NCBI RefSeq assembly: GCF_958450345.1
Contig: NC_088781.1
Location: 45,557,357-45,621,356 of the forward strand
Length of the DNA: 64,000 bases
DNA from: Calliphora vicina
Lineage: Eukaryota > Arthropoda > Insecta > Diptera > Calliphoridae
Direction of reading: 5' to 3'
Shown: one piece after another, positions 10,490 through 20,875 of the stretch
Numbering within the stretch: the first letter of the stretch is position 1
How the letters are laid out: each line of letters begins with the position of its first letter
Translations under genes and position numbers: made by a program
Notes under the pieces: model-generated
Databases searched by the model: none
Told to the model about the DNA's origin: nothing
The model's input: the letters and a program-made list of their open reading frames with translations, nothing else

Positions 10490-11172
10490 ATAAATATTAA
10501 AAAAAAATAATTTTAAAACAACAATTCGAAAAAAAATGTTTTTCAAAAAACTTAAAAAACAACTTTGGAAAAAAACAAGTAAGAGTGCTATATTCGGCTG
10601 TGCCGAATCTTATATACCCTTCACCAAATTATACTTCAAAATTTTAAATATTTTTAGGTAAACAAAATTTAATTTTTTTCCAGATGTTTTTTTTAATTTT
10701 TTGGAAAAAAAAAAATTTCGATTGTTTTTTTAATTTTTTTTTTAAATTTAAAATTAATTTTTTTAAATTTTATAAAAATTTTTTTTTTAAATTTAAAAAT
10801 TTTTTTTGGTTTTTTAATTTTTTTTTTTTGATTTTGCTGATTTTAAATAGTAAAATTCTCGAAAGCATGTCTAACAGAATTATTGAAGATTTGGATCCCG
10901 AAGATATCTGGGGTCTTCAGAAAACTGATTTCAACAGACAGACAGACGGACATGGATTAATCGACTCCGCTATCTATAAGGATCCAGAATATATATACTT
11001 TATAGGGTCGGAAATGAAAAATGTAGAAATTACAAACGGAATGACAAACTTATATATACCCTTCTCACGAAGGTGAAGGTATAAAAATTAGTTTACCTAA
11101 AAATATTTAAAATTTTTATTTTGAAGTATAATTTCATGAAGGGTATATAAGATTCGGCACAGCCGAATATTT
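10490..11172. mobile_element. Family A element nested inside a reversed family A element
   Basis: The inner copy (10574 to about 11087) starts AACAAGTAAGAGTGC, has the CGGCTGTGCCG hairpin, the GACAGACAGACGGAC microsatellite and ends GGTGAAGGTATAAAAA. It lies in an outer copy of opposite orientation, whose pieces are 10490-10573 and 11088-11172. Joined, these match the last part of the reference copy (TTGGAAAAAAAC, then TTACCTAAAAATATTT, then GAAGGGTATATAAG and the GCCGAAT hairpin). The inner copy lacks much of the block between hairpin and microsatellite. The 130-codon frame at 10684-11076 is element sequence, not a gene. Confidence 0.8.
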
Positions 11173-13782
11173 GTCTGTGCCACTGTGCGGCAATACATTC
11201 CCATGGTGAGGACAACAGACTTAAGTTTTTGACTCTCATTTACCTATCTAGTTGTCATCTATGGTTTCAGCTCTAAAATTTAGACAATTAAATTATAACG
11301 AAAATTGATAGTTCCTTTAAAAAGTTTCGGCTTGTTTCATATAAAACCGAATATTGATTTTTTTTTTGGTGAATATTATGTTCGGTTTCGGCCTGAAAAC
11401 CCCGTTTTCGATCGGACTCTAATTGACAACATGATTTTGCTTCTATAAAGTTTATTTAAATTAAGTTTTTCTTAATTGTACTGCTCCTTCTAATCGACCT
11501 TGTCACATCATTCTTTTTCTCCATTGACTTTTTAAGTTTATTTTCTTTCAAGTTTTGCCTTCTTCAAACACCAGAGACTGGCTACATTGTCGGAGCAATA
11601 GAAGAAAAAATCATGACTACGAATGTAAATTAACTTTTAAATAGATTGACTTGAGTGACAACAGTAGGTCGGTGGGCCTTTGTGTGTGTTTTTTTGCAAA
11701 GTACAAACACACAGACCTACAACAAACAAAAAAAACTAGTAGCCATTACAACAAAACCAGCAACAACACACAAATTTACATACATACACTACTACACACT
11801 TTATTACAAACAACAGCAAACATCTCTTTACAGAAAAAAGAAAACTTACTCACTTTTACTCTCTAAACAAAAATTGAAAATACACACGCATAAACACATG
11901 TAAAAAACCATAGGCAAATATGTATGGATGTTTGTGTATTAAGACATCGGAGTATTTTCGTATATTTTAAAGAGTGTTCGGGCAAAGTGTAAGAAAAAGA
12001 AAAACAGCTAAACTCAACATTAAAGTACTGTGTTGTTGTTGTACCCCTCAGCCCAATTTTATGCAATATATATATGTACATTTGTATGTAAGTACGAGTA
12101 ATTGTATTGTGGTCACGTCGAAAATTGAAGCATCTGTTTTATGTTTGTTTTTTTGTTCTTGTTTCATATACAATTTTGTTTTTGTTTGTTTGTTGAACAA
12201 AATAACAATAATAAACATTTTATTTTCTTGTTGAACATTGATCTATAAATAAATAATTGAAATGAATGAATGAGAAACGAAAAAAAAACTTCAAAAACAA
12301 CTTCAACACTAGTATTCATTAAAAAAAAGGGGTAGAGACGACAACATAACGAACAAAGAGAGTTAAACATTCATTCAACAGGTACATAAGTTATTTTTGT
12401 TGTTTATTTTTTCAGTTTGCTTTTCATTATTGTGCTATTGTTTTTGGTTTGGCAGTTGTTGTGTTTTTTTTTATTATTTTGTTGCCAATTAAATTGTTAA
12501 AAATTTTGACAAGTTGTGTGTGGATGGAGTGTTTGTTGTTGACGACTACTTTATTACACAATTTGGTCACAGTAAATGAAAAAAATAATATAAAAAAACA
12601 CAACAAATTATTAACCACAAAATAAATGCTTATAAGTGTGTAGCACTGTTTTTGTATTATTTAATATTTTTTCATTTAATTTGTTGTTGGTTTTGTTTAA
12701 AAAATAATTTTTTTTTATCGTAAATAAAAGTATGAGTGTTGTATGTCATACTAGGCGTATGATTAATCCAATTATAGTATTATTTTCAATACGTTTGCAG
12801 TATGCACTATTATTTATTGATTATATTGATACTTTTTTTTTATTTTTAATAAAATGTTGTTTTTTTTGGGCGTTATATTAATCGCTGCTGACATTGGCAA
12901 TGAAATAGTTTTGCGTTGTACATATTTTTGAAATATTTATTTGATTTTTTTTTTAGCTAATAAATCTTTTTAAATTAAGTTTGAGTCGAAGTCTATATAA
13001 GGTTTGTTAATTTTTCGTGAGATTTTTTTTTTTGGGTTATAAGTAATTAATCAAAATTAATATGTTTATGTCATGAATTTTATAAGATCTTTTGTAAAAC
13101 TTAAGATCAGACTTGTTTAGAATTTAGTTTTTACTCATGCTAAGCTTGAAAACTAAAAAAAATTGGCTAGACTTATAGATTCTACAATTTCAATTTCTCA
13201 TTAAATACCAACAAATTTAGTTATTTAATTTTTATGAGTGGGAAACACCCCTGATAGACGCTTTTTCATCAAAAATTGTCATTACTAGAAAACAAATCAA
13301 AATCTTTATAACTGACGGAACTGTATACGGAATAGGTCTACTACTTTTTTCTTCTATAAGTATTGAAATCTAACCAAAAATAATCGAGACATTATCAATT
13401 TAAAAATTTCAATATTGAAGAAAACCTTAATAAACCAAAAATAAACTTTTTCTCACCCAAAAAGCTTTTTTTCCAAAAATATATTTTTTAAATATATAAA
13501 ACACTATCAGCCCAATTATGAAAAAAATTCACCGGGAGTTTTTTCCCTTTTCGTTTTTTTTACATAGAATTTAAATAGGGGAATTTTTTTCATAATTAGG
13601 CTGCATTTAAATAAAAACATTTGAAAATCTGCCACATCAAACCAATTTTTTGACAAAAAACAAAAAAAATTTCATAATTGAAGAAAGCTTGTTTGTTTAA
13701 AAATAATTTTGGAGAAAAAAAAAGTTCGTGAAAATAATTATGAAAAACATTTTTGGTGAAATGCTTTTCCTAAGTCAACACT
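11173..13782. other. Gene-free AT-rich stretch
   Basis: No exon recognised. Bases 11216-11268 share the words AGGTTTTTG/GACTCTCA and TTACCTATCTAGTTGT with 43746-43780, so they are a scrap of some dispersed repeat. The rest is A/T runs and TTG/TTTG low complexity. Overlapping frames of 60-86 codons at 11650-12620 show no domain. Confidence 0.5.
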
Positions 13783-15185
13783 GTATAATAGTCAAGACTA
13801 TAAAATAGTCTATAGTCAAGACTATAAAATAGTCTATAGTCAAGACTATAGAATAGTCTATAGTGAAGACTATTGAATAGTTCATAGTCAAGACTATAGA
13901 ATAGTCTATAGTCAAGACTATAGAATAGTCTATAGTCAAGACTATATAATAGTCTATATTGAAGACTATAGAATAGTTCATAGTCAAGACTATAGAATAG
14001 TCTATAGTCAAGACTATAGAATAGTCTATAGTCAAGACTATAGAATAGTCTATAGTCAATACTATAGAATAGTCTATAGTCAATACTATAGAATAGTCTA
14101 TAGTCAATACTATAGAATAGTCTATAGTCAATACTATAGAATAGTCTATAGTCAATACTATAAAATAGTCTATAGTCAAGACTATAGAATAGTCTATAGT
14201 CAAGACTATAGAATATTCTATAGTCAAGACTATAGAATATTCTATAGTCAAGACTATAGAATAGTCTATAGTCAAGACTATAGAATAGTCTATAGTCAAG
14301 ACTATAGAATAGTCTATAGTCAAGACTATAGAATAGTCTATAGTCAAGACTATTGAATAGTCTATAGTCAAGACTACAGAATAATCTATAGTCAAGGCTA
14401 TAGAATAGTCTACAAACAATACTGCATAATAGTCTATAGTCAAGACTATAGAATAGTCTATAGTCAAGACTATAGAATAGTCTATAGTCAAGACTATAGA
14501 ATAGTCTATAGTCAAGACTATAGAATAGTCCATAGTCAAGACTATAGAATAATCTATAGTCAAGACTATTGAATAGTCTACAGTGAAGTCTGTAGAATAG
14601 TCTATAGTCAAGACTATAGAATAGTCTATAGTCAAGACTATAGAATAGTCCATAGTCAAGACTATAGAATAATCTATAGTCAAGACTATAGAATAATCTA
14701 TAGTCAAGACTATTGAATAGTCTATGCTGTGACTATAGTCAAGACTATTGAATAGTCTACAGTGAAGTCTGTAGAATAGTCTATAGTCAAGACTATAGAA
14801 TAGTCTATAGTCAAGACTATAGAATAGTCTATAGTCAAGACTATCGAATAGTCTATAGTCAAGACTATAGAATAGTCTATAGTCAAGACTATCGAATAGT
14901 CTATAGTCAAGACTATAGAATAGTCTATATTCAAGACTATCGAATAGTCTATAGTCAAGACTATAGAATAGTCCATAGTCAAGACTATAGAATAGTCTAT
15001 ATTCAAGACTATAGAATAGTCTATAGTCAAGACTATAGAATAGTCCATGGTCAAGACTATAAAATAGTCTATAGTCAAGACTATTGAATAGTCTGTTCTG
15101 TGACTATAGTCAATACTATTGAATAGTCTACAGTGAAGTCTTTAGAATAGTCTATAGTTAAGACTATAAAATAGTCTATATTTTA
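13783..15185. repeat. 24-bp palindromic satellite (S1), block a
   Basis: The basic unit is ATAGTCTATAGTCAAGACTATAGA, about 58 copies. TATAGTC-AA-GACTATA is a near-perfect inverted repeat inside each unit. Because 24 is divisible by three, frames of 310 and 118 codons stay open on the minus strand with an eight-residue TIDYSIVL period; I regard these as by-products. A higher-order repeat is visible: the marked variant with AATAGTCTACAGTGAAGTCT occurs at 14572, 14751 and 15122, the last two 371 bp apart within matching context. Confidence 0.95.
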
Positions 15186-16851
15186 CTTTACATAATTTCC
15201 CTTTTTGAATTCAAGCATCGCTTTTTTTTAATTTCCATTCTCTCAATAAAAAACATGGAAATTAAAAACGTCTACCTAATTTCCTTTTTAACTAAATTTA
15301 AATATCTTTTACCTAATATTTACGCAAATAAAGAATAACTACATTTAAATTGCAAAGTAAATAAGCAAAAAACACAAAAATTAATAAAGAATGATAACAA
15401 ACAAAAGTGTAATGTTCCATTAACAGTCGTCGTCGTTGTATGCAATTTCACAGTAATTTAGTCTAATGTTTTGTGTTGCCACTTCTCTCTTTAGAGCAGC
15501 GTAAAGTGTCATTTTAAGTTGAAATACAATTGACTTTTATGAGATCGTTTAAAAAGATGTTGTTGCAGCGCACTCAGTTGCACCAAAATACATACATTCG
15601 CCCACAACTTAAACGACTTAATAGTGCTTATCAGCATCTATGATACTCATACTACTGCTATAGCAGTTACTATCTACTGCTACAGTAAACTGTCATCAAT
15701 ATATTTATGATGCTAAGCTAACGATGATTATCATGAATGAAAATTAAGTGACATCCTCGAAATTGCATTAATGTTTAAGGAGAGTGAGGGAGTTAGAAAC
15801 ACTAATAATTCGCCAATGTCAAACATATTCGCACAAGTTTAACCTACAGTATTGAGAAAAATAACAGCAATTCAGTAGAAAAATATACAAATTTCAAATA
15901 TATATAGGGGTTTTGCGATCTCAGATTATTATTGGCATGAATTATACATTTAATGATTAAATTTGCACAGCTATCTTTGGTCCAGTGCTATTTAGCTATC
16001 CTTAATTGTAGCATCAGTATAATCAGCATCATGATATTTAACATACATTGAGATAGTCATCGTCGTCATCATTTTCATCTATACATATTGTCATTGTTAT
16101 TATTGTTGTTATTGTACATATTGTTACGAGCATTGTAACTCTACAAAACTTATTACACTGTTATTATCTCTTCAAAATAGCGCTAAGAGTACTTGTAATA
16201 CCCGTATTTAGTAGTTGGCGGTATTAAAACCGAAGAAGATGATCATGATGATGTTGAGGGAAAAAGTGTTAAATGTTGCAGTTAAAACTACTAGCTGATT
16301 ATTGGGTTGACGTTTATACCGATTACTATAGTAAAAACCTTTACATTCATGATTGTTCACTTTACAATTTTACACTTTCTATAGTGGCAGACATGCAGTT
16401 TTATGGATAAACAACTGGATAGTTGTCATGGTTAAAGATAATCATCGCCATCGTCATTGTCTTTGTCATCAACTGCTTTTGGTTTTGTTTTATAAACTGA
16501 TTCTGATACCACTACTTTATTTAGAGCAGTAGCAAAAAAAAAAAGAAAGTATTTTTAGTGGCGTTAAGTTGCCAACTAAAAGTTTTAAAATTAAAATTAT
16601 CACACAAATTTTATTTAAATAAATCGCATGGTCTTAAAATTGGTTTAAACTTTAGCGCTTAAAAGCTAACAAAATGCAGAGTAATGAAAAAGTTCAGAGT
16701 TTTATAAAACTAACTACATAGTTAAAATGAGTATTATTTGTATGGAAAATAATTTTTATAACCATGAGAATTTATATCTAAATTTTTGTCACTTTTTGTG
16801 ATAGAAAGCAAGAGTTTTATTGGGGAAATTGTTCTAAAAATCTTGTTGGTC
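15186..16851. other. Non-repetitive spacer between S1 blocks
   Basis: It is less homopolymeric than its surroundings, with words such as CATCGTCGTCATCATTTTCATC broken by other sequence near 16060. No open frame with a recognisable product. It could hold conserved regulatory DNA, but nothing in the sequence proves that. Confidence 0.5.
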
Positions 16852-17215
16852 TTCTATAGTCAAGACTATAGACTATTCTATACACTAGACTATAGACTAT
16901 TCTAGAGACTTGATTATAGAATAGTCTACAGTCAAGACCATAGAATAGTCTATAGTCAAGTCTCTACTTATAGAATAGTCTATAGTCTTGACTATAGAAT
17001 AGTCTATAGTCTTGACTATAGAATAGTCTATAGTCTTGACTATAGAATAGTCTATAGTCTTGACTATAGAATAGTCTATAGTCTTGACTATAGAATAGTC
17101 TATAGTCTTGACTATAGAATAGTCTATAGTCTTGACTATAGAATAGTCTATAGTCAAGACTTTAGAATAGTCTATAGTCAAGACTATAGAATATTCTATA
17201 ATCAAGACTATAGAG
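16852..17215. repeat. S1 satellite, block b
   Basis: 24-bp units in which the centre reads GTCTTGAC instead of GTCAAGAC (16975-17150), flanked by units of the other form. The centre has therefore flipped relative to block a while the TATAGAATAGTCTATA half is kept. The 102-codon frame here is a by-product of the period. Confidence 0.95.
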
Positions 17216-17960
17216 TATTCTATAGACTAGACTATAGACTATTCTATAGTCAAGACTATAGACTATTCTATAGTCTAGACTATAGACAAGACTATAGACT
17301 ATTCTATAGTCAAGACTATAGACTATTCTATAGTCAAGACTATAGACTAATCTATAGTCAAGACTATAGACTAATCTATAGTCAAGACTATAGACTATTC
17401 TATAGTCAAGACTATAGACTATTCTATAGTCAAGACTATAGACTATTCTATAGTCAAGACTATAGACTATTCTATAGTCAAGACTATAGACTATTCTATA
17501 GTCAAGGCTATAGACTATTCTATAGTCAAGACTATAGACTATTCTATAGTCAAGACTATAGACTATTCTATAGTCAAGACTATAGACTATTCTATAGTCA
17601 AGACTATAGACTATTCTATAGTCAAGACTATAGACTAATCTATAGTCAAGACTATAGACTATTCTATAGTCAAGACTATAGACTATTCTACAGTCAAGAC
17701 TATAGACTATTCTATAGTCAAGACTATAGACTATTCTATAGTCAAGACTATAGACTATTCTATAGTCAAGACTATAGACTATTCTATAGTCAAGACTATA
17801 GACTATTCTATAGTCAAGACTATAGACTATTCTATAGTCAAGACTATAGACTATTCTATAGTCAAGACTATAGACTATTCTATAGTCTTGACTATAGTCC
17901 TGACTATAGACTATTCTATAGCCAAGACTATAGACTATTCTATAGTCAAGACTATAGTCA
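17216..17960. repeat. S1 satellite, block c (most homogeneous)
   Basis: About 28-30 nearly identical units of TATAGACTATTCTATAGTCAAGAC. Variants (CTAATC, GTCAAGG, CTACAGTC) are single-base and rare, so this block was homogenised recently compared with block a. Confidence 0.95.
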
Positions 17961-18759
17961 GGGCTATAGTCAAGATTATAGTCTGGACTATATTATTGAA
18001 TATAGTCTTGATTATAGTCCTGAGTATAGTCTTGGCTATAGTCGTGACTATAGTCTTGACTATAGTATTGACTATAGTCCTGACTATAGTCTTGACTATA
18101 GTATTTACTATAGTCCTGACTAGTATTGACTTTAGCCTTGACTATAGTCCTGAATTTAGCCTTGACTATAGTCCTGACTATAGCCTTGACTAAGTCCTGA
18201 CTATAGCCTTGACTATAGTCCTAACTATAGCCTTGACTACAGTCCTGACTATAGCCTTGACTATAGTCCTGACTATAGGCTTGACTATATTCCTGACTAT
18301 AGTCAAGGCTATAGTCCTGACTATAGCCTTGACTATAGTCCTGACTATAGCCTTGACTATAGTCCTGACTATAGCCTTGACTATAGTCCTGACTATAGCC
18401 TTGACTATAGTCCTGACTATAGCCTATAGTCCTGACTATAGCCTTGACTATAGTCCTGACTATAGCCTTGACTATAGTCCTGACTATAGCCTTGACTATA
18501 GTCCTGACTATAGCCTTGACTATAGTCCTGACTATAGCCTTGACTATAGTCCTGACTATAGCCTTGACTATAGTCCTGACTATAGCCTTGACTATAGCCT
18601 TGACTATAGTCCTGACTATAGCCTTGACTATAGTCCTGACTATAGCCTTGACTATAGTCCTGATTATAGCCTTGACTATAGCCTTGACTATAGTCCTGAC
18701 TATAGCCTTGACTATAGTCCTGACTATAGCCTTGACTAGCCTTGACTATAGTCCTGACT
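17961..18759. repeat. S1 satellite, block d
   Basis: The unit shifts to TATAGTCCTGACTATAGCCTTGAC, 24 bp made of two related 12-mers. The first 200 bp are degenerate (TATAGTATTG, TAGCCTTGACTTTAG) and 18300-18759 is nearly uniform. Frames of 113-176 codons on both strands follow from the period and should not be annotated. Confidence 0.95.
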
Positions 18760-19366
18760 TTTTTTTTTTTTTTAATAGGACGTAGTGATAGCGCACCGTC
18801 AACTAGTGGCCCCACGATTTCATCCCCAACCCACCCCGGTACCACTCGCGCATTTCATCGGAGTAGATGGTTTATTGACCATATATCATTCTCATTGTGT
18901 AAATCCTACTCCCCCATCCTCATTTGAGATTAGGGGTTCGGAATTTCGATTACTTCTATAGTACATTATATGGACAATGAATTCCTGGCACAGCTTCCAA
19001 AAATTTCAGATTTGAGCATTTCCCCTACTATGTTCTCAGGGGTAAGTGTAGCTCCAATCGCTTCGTTCAAAGTTGATCTCTTATTATTCCATTTACTGCA
19101 GTGAAAGAGAACATGTCCGGCGTTATCATCCTCAGAACCACAGTCGTCGCAATATGCATATTCTCTGATCTTAAACCGCATTAGATACGAGTTAAAGTTA
19201 CCATGTCCGGTCATTATCTGCGTTAAGTAATATTGCATCCCACCATGTCTTCGTTTAATCCAGTGATTTATGTCTGGTATGAGTCTATATGTCCACCTGC
19301 CACGTTCGTCACCTTCCCATCGTTCTTGCCATTTCTTCATAAGATTTTCTCTAGCTTCTTGTTTTA
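18760..19366 (-). mobile_element. 5'-truncated LINE inserted in the S1 satellite
   Basis: On the minus strand the insert starts inside an open reading frame at the satellite border (19366), runs through a stop at 18966 and a ~190-bp 3' UTR, and ends in a 15-base poly(A) (T-run 18760-18774) directly against satellite. The satellite resumes on both sides in the same family. This is the structure of target-primed reverse transcription with 5' truncation. No target duplication can be assigned because the target is itself repeated. The open frame and intact tail suggest a recent event. Confidence 0.85.
18966..19366 (-). CDS. LINE ORF2 C-terminal fragment with zinc knuckle (partial)
   Basis: About 133 codons are open from the truncation point to the stop. 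Motifs include GRWTYRLIPDINHWIKR, then YYLTQIMTGHGNF, and then a knuckle CDDCGSEDDNAGHVLFHC (C-x2-C-x8-H-x4-C). This order (W..R...RLIPD, LTQ-TGHG, CCHC) is typical of the region after reverse transcriptase in R1-like non-LTR retrotransposons, so I place it there rather than in the RTE group seen at 48.7 kb. The first ATG is at 19340, but the frame is open upstream, so that is not a real start. It is not functional alone: the endonuclease and reverse transcriptase are missing. Confidence 0.75.
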
Positions 19367-19556
19367 TTATAGTCTTGACTATAGCCTTGACTATAGTCTT
19401 GACTATAGTCCTGACTATAGCCTTGACTATAGTCCTGACTATAGCCTTGACTATAGACTTGGCTATAGCCTTGACTATATATAGTCTATATATAGTCTAA
19501 TAGTCTATAGTCTTGACTATAGATTATTCTATAGTCTTGACTATAATCAAGACTAT
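19367..19556. repeat. S1 satellite, block e (after the LINE)
   Basis: Satellite resumes with GTCTTGACTATAGCCTTGAC units, then decays through TATATATAGTCTATATATAGTC to single-copy DNA near 19560. Confidence 0.9.
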
Positions 19557-20875
19557 CTTCTTAATATAGCTGCCCCAATGTGCGTAAACGTAAATATTTA
19601 AACATTTGTATTACAATATAAGTATATGAACTAAATTTTTAATTTTCTTTTGTTGTGCAATACAATACTTGACCTTTATTTCTGTTAGACTTCTATGCAA
19701 AACAAGACTATAAAAACTTCCTTAAAAAATACAATATTATATAGTAAATGTTTTATACTTTTTTTTATAAGGTCATCTTATAAATAAAAATAATTCAAAC
19801 TGACATGATTAGTATTTATTACAAAACCACATAATAGTTAAATTGGGAGGTTAGTGTTTGCATATCGGGGTAATATTAACAATAATATTTCTCACATTTT
19901 CAAAATGTTTCTAATTTGAATATAAACTGTCTGGCTGCTATTAAATTAAGTGTTATAAATCTTTGTTGCTTTCATATTTTAATGCTCAAACACTTAATCA
20001 GCAAATTTATGATACATTTAGTTGGAAAATAATCCAAATTAAACTAAATAAATATACAATAAGAAACATAATACGAAATATGTATTATTAACAGCATTAT
20101 TTCTTTTACTTTTTTTTTAGTATAAATACTAAAACTGTAGTTATGATATCTCAAGATATAAATCGTTTTGTATTATAACAACCGTCTGTTATTTGTTTAA
20201 CTAAACATAAATGGGAAGGAAAGATGTTCAAAATAAATAAAAACTTAAATGGCTGGCGGGTGAAATGGAGTATAAAAAATATGTGAAATATATATATGAA
20301 ATACATTAAAGTTAAAGTAGTAAAAATGAAATAAATATTCTTCTTTATTCAGTTCAGTTTGTTTGTTTTGTACTCGTAGCACTAAAGTAAAGAAAAACTT
20401 GAAACTAAGAAGACTAAACACTTTGAAGTCATCAAAATGATGTCATAAAGTTTTTGAAGCTTAAATAAAGAGTTATGGTCATAATAAAATAAAATTATGC
20501 TTATAGACAGTTAAAGTTCCTTAGACTAGTTGCCTACAGATGCATTTCTTAGCTACTTTTATACTTTTATAGATATTGCAGCAAAGTTTGCAACAAGTAA
20601 GCAGGCAAGTGTTTTTCTAACAGAGCTTGTAAATTCATTAAATTGTTAAGAGGATTTATGTCTAAAGGTTTAAGGTTATAAGTCAAAAAGTAGCAGTTTT
20701 TACAAGTTATAGTAGTAAAGGAGAAAGAGGTAGTAAAGAATTGAGCAATAAAACGACAAACATAAAATAAGTTAAAAAAAATACTGGAATTTGCTAGCTT
20801 ATTTACGTTGTTATCAATTTTAAGTATTAATTTTTTGTGTGCGATATTTTTCAATTTTCTAATTATAAAAAATTA
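19557..20875. other. Gene-free AT-rich stretch
   Basis: No repeat family or exon recognised. The 95-codon reverse frame at 20567-20854 is Asn/Leu/Lys rich without a motif. Confidence 0.5.

Noticed and set aside
10684..11076. 130-codon frame
   Set aside because: Lies wholly inside a family A element; its C-terminal part is the translated GACAGACAGACGG microsatellite region.
13775..15078. 310- and 118-codon minus-strand frames with TIDYSIVL repeats
   Set aside because: They follow from a 24-bp tandem unit lacking stops in that phase. Frames in other blocks and on the other strand are equally open, and there is no unique domain.
18209..18845. Overlapping frames of 113-176 codons on both strands
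   Set aside because: Same cause as above; one even runs through the poly(A) of the LINE, which shows it is not a gene.
13783..19556. CRISPR-like array
   Set aside because: The units are contiguous without unique spacers, the palindromic core is in every unit, and the DNA is clearly from an animal genome.
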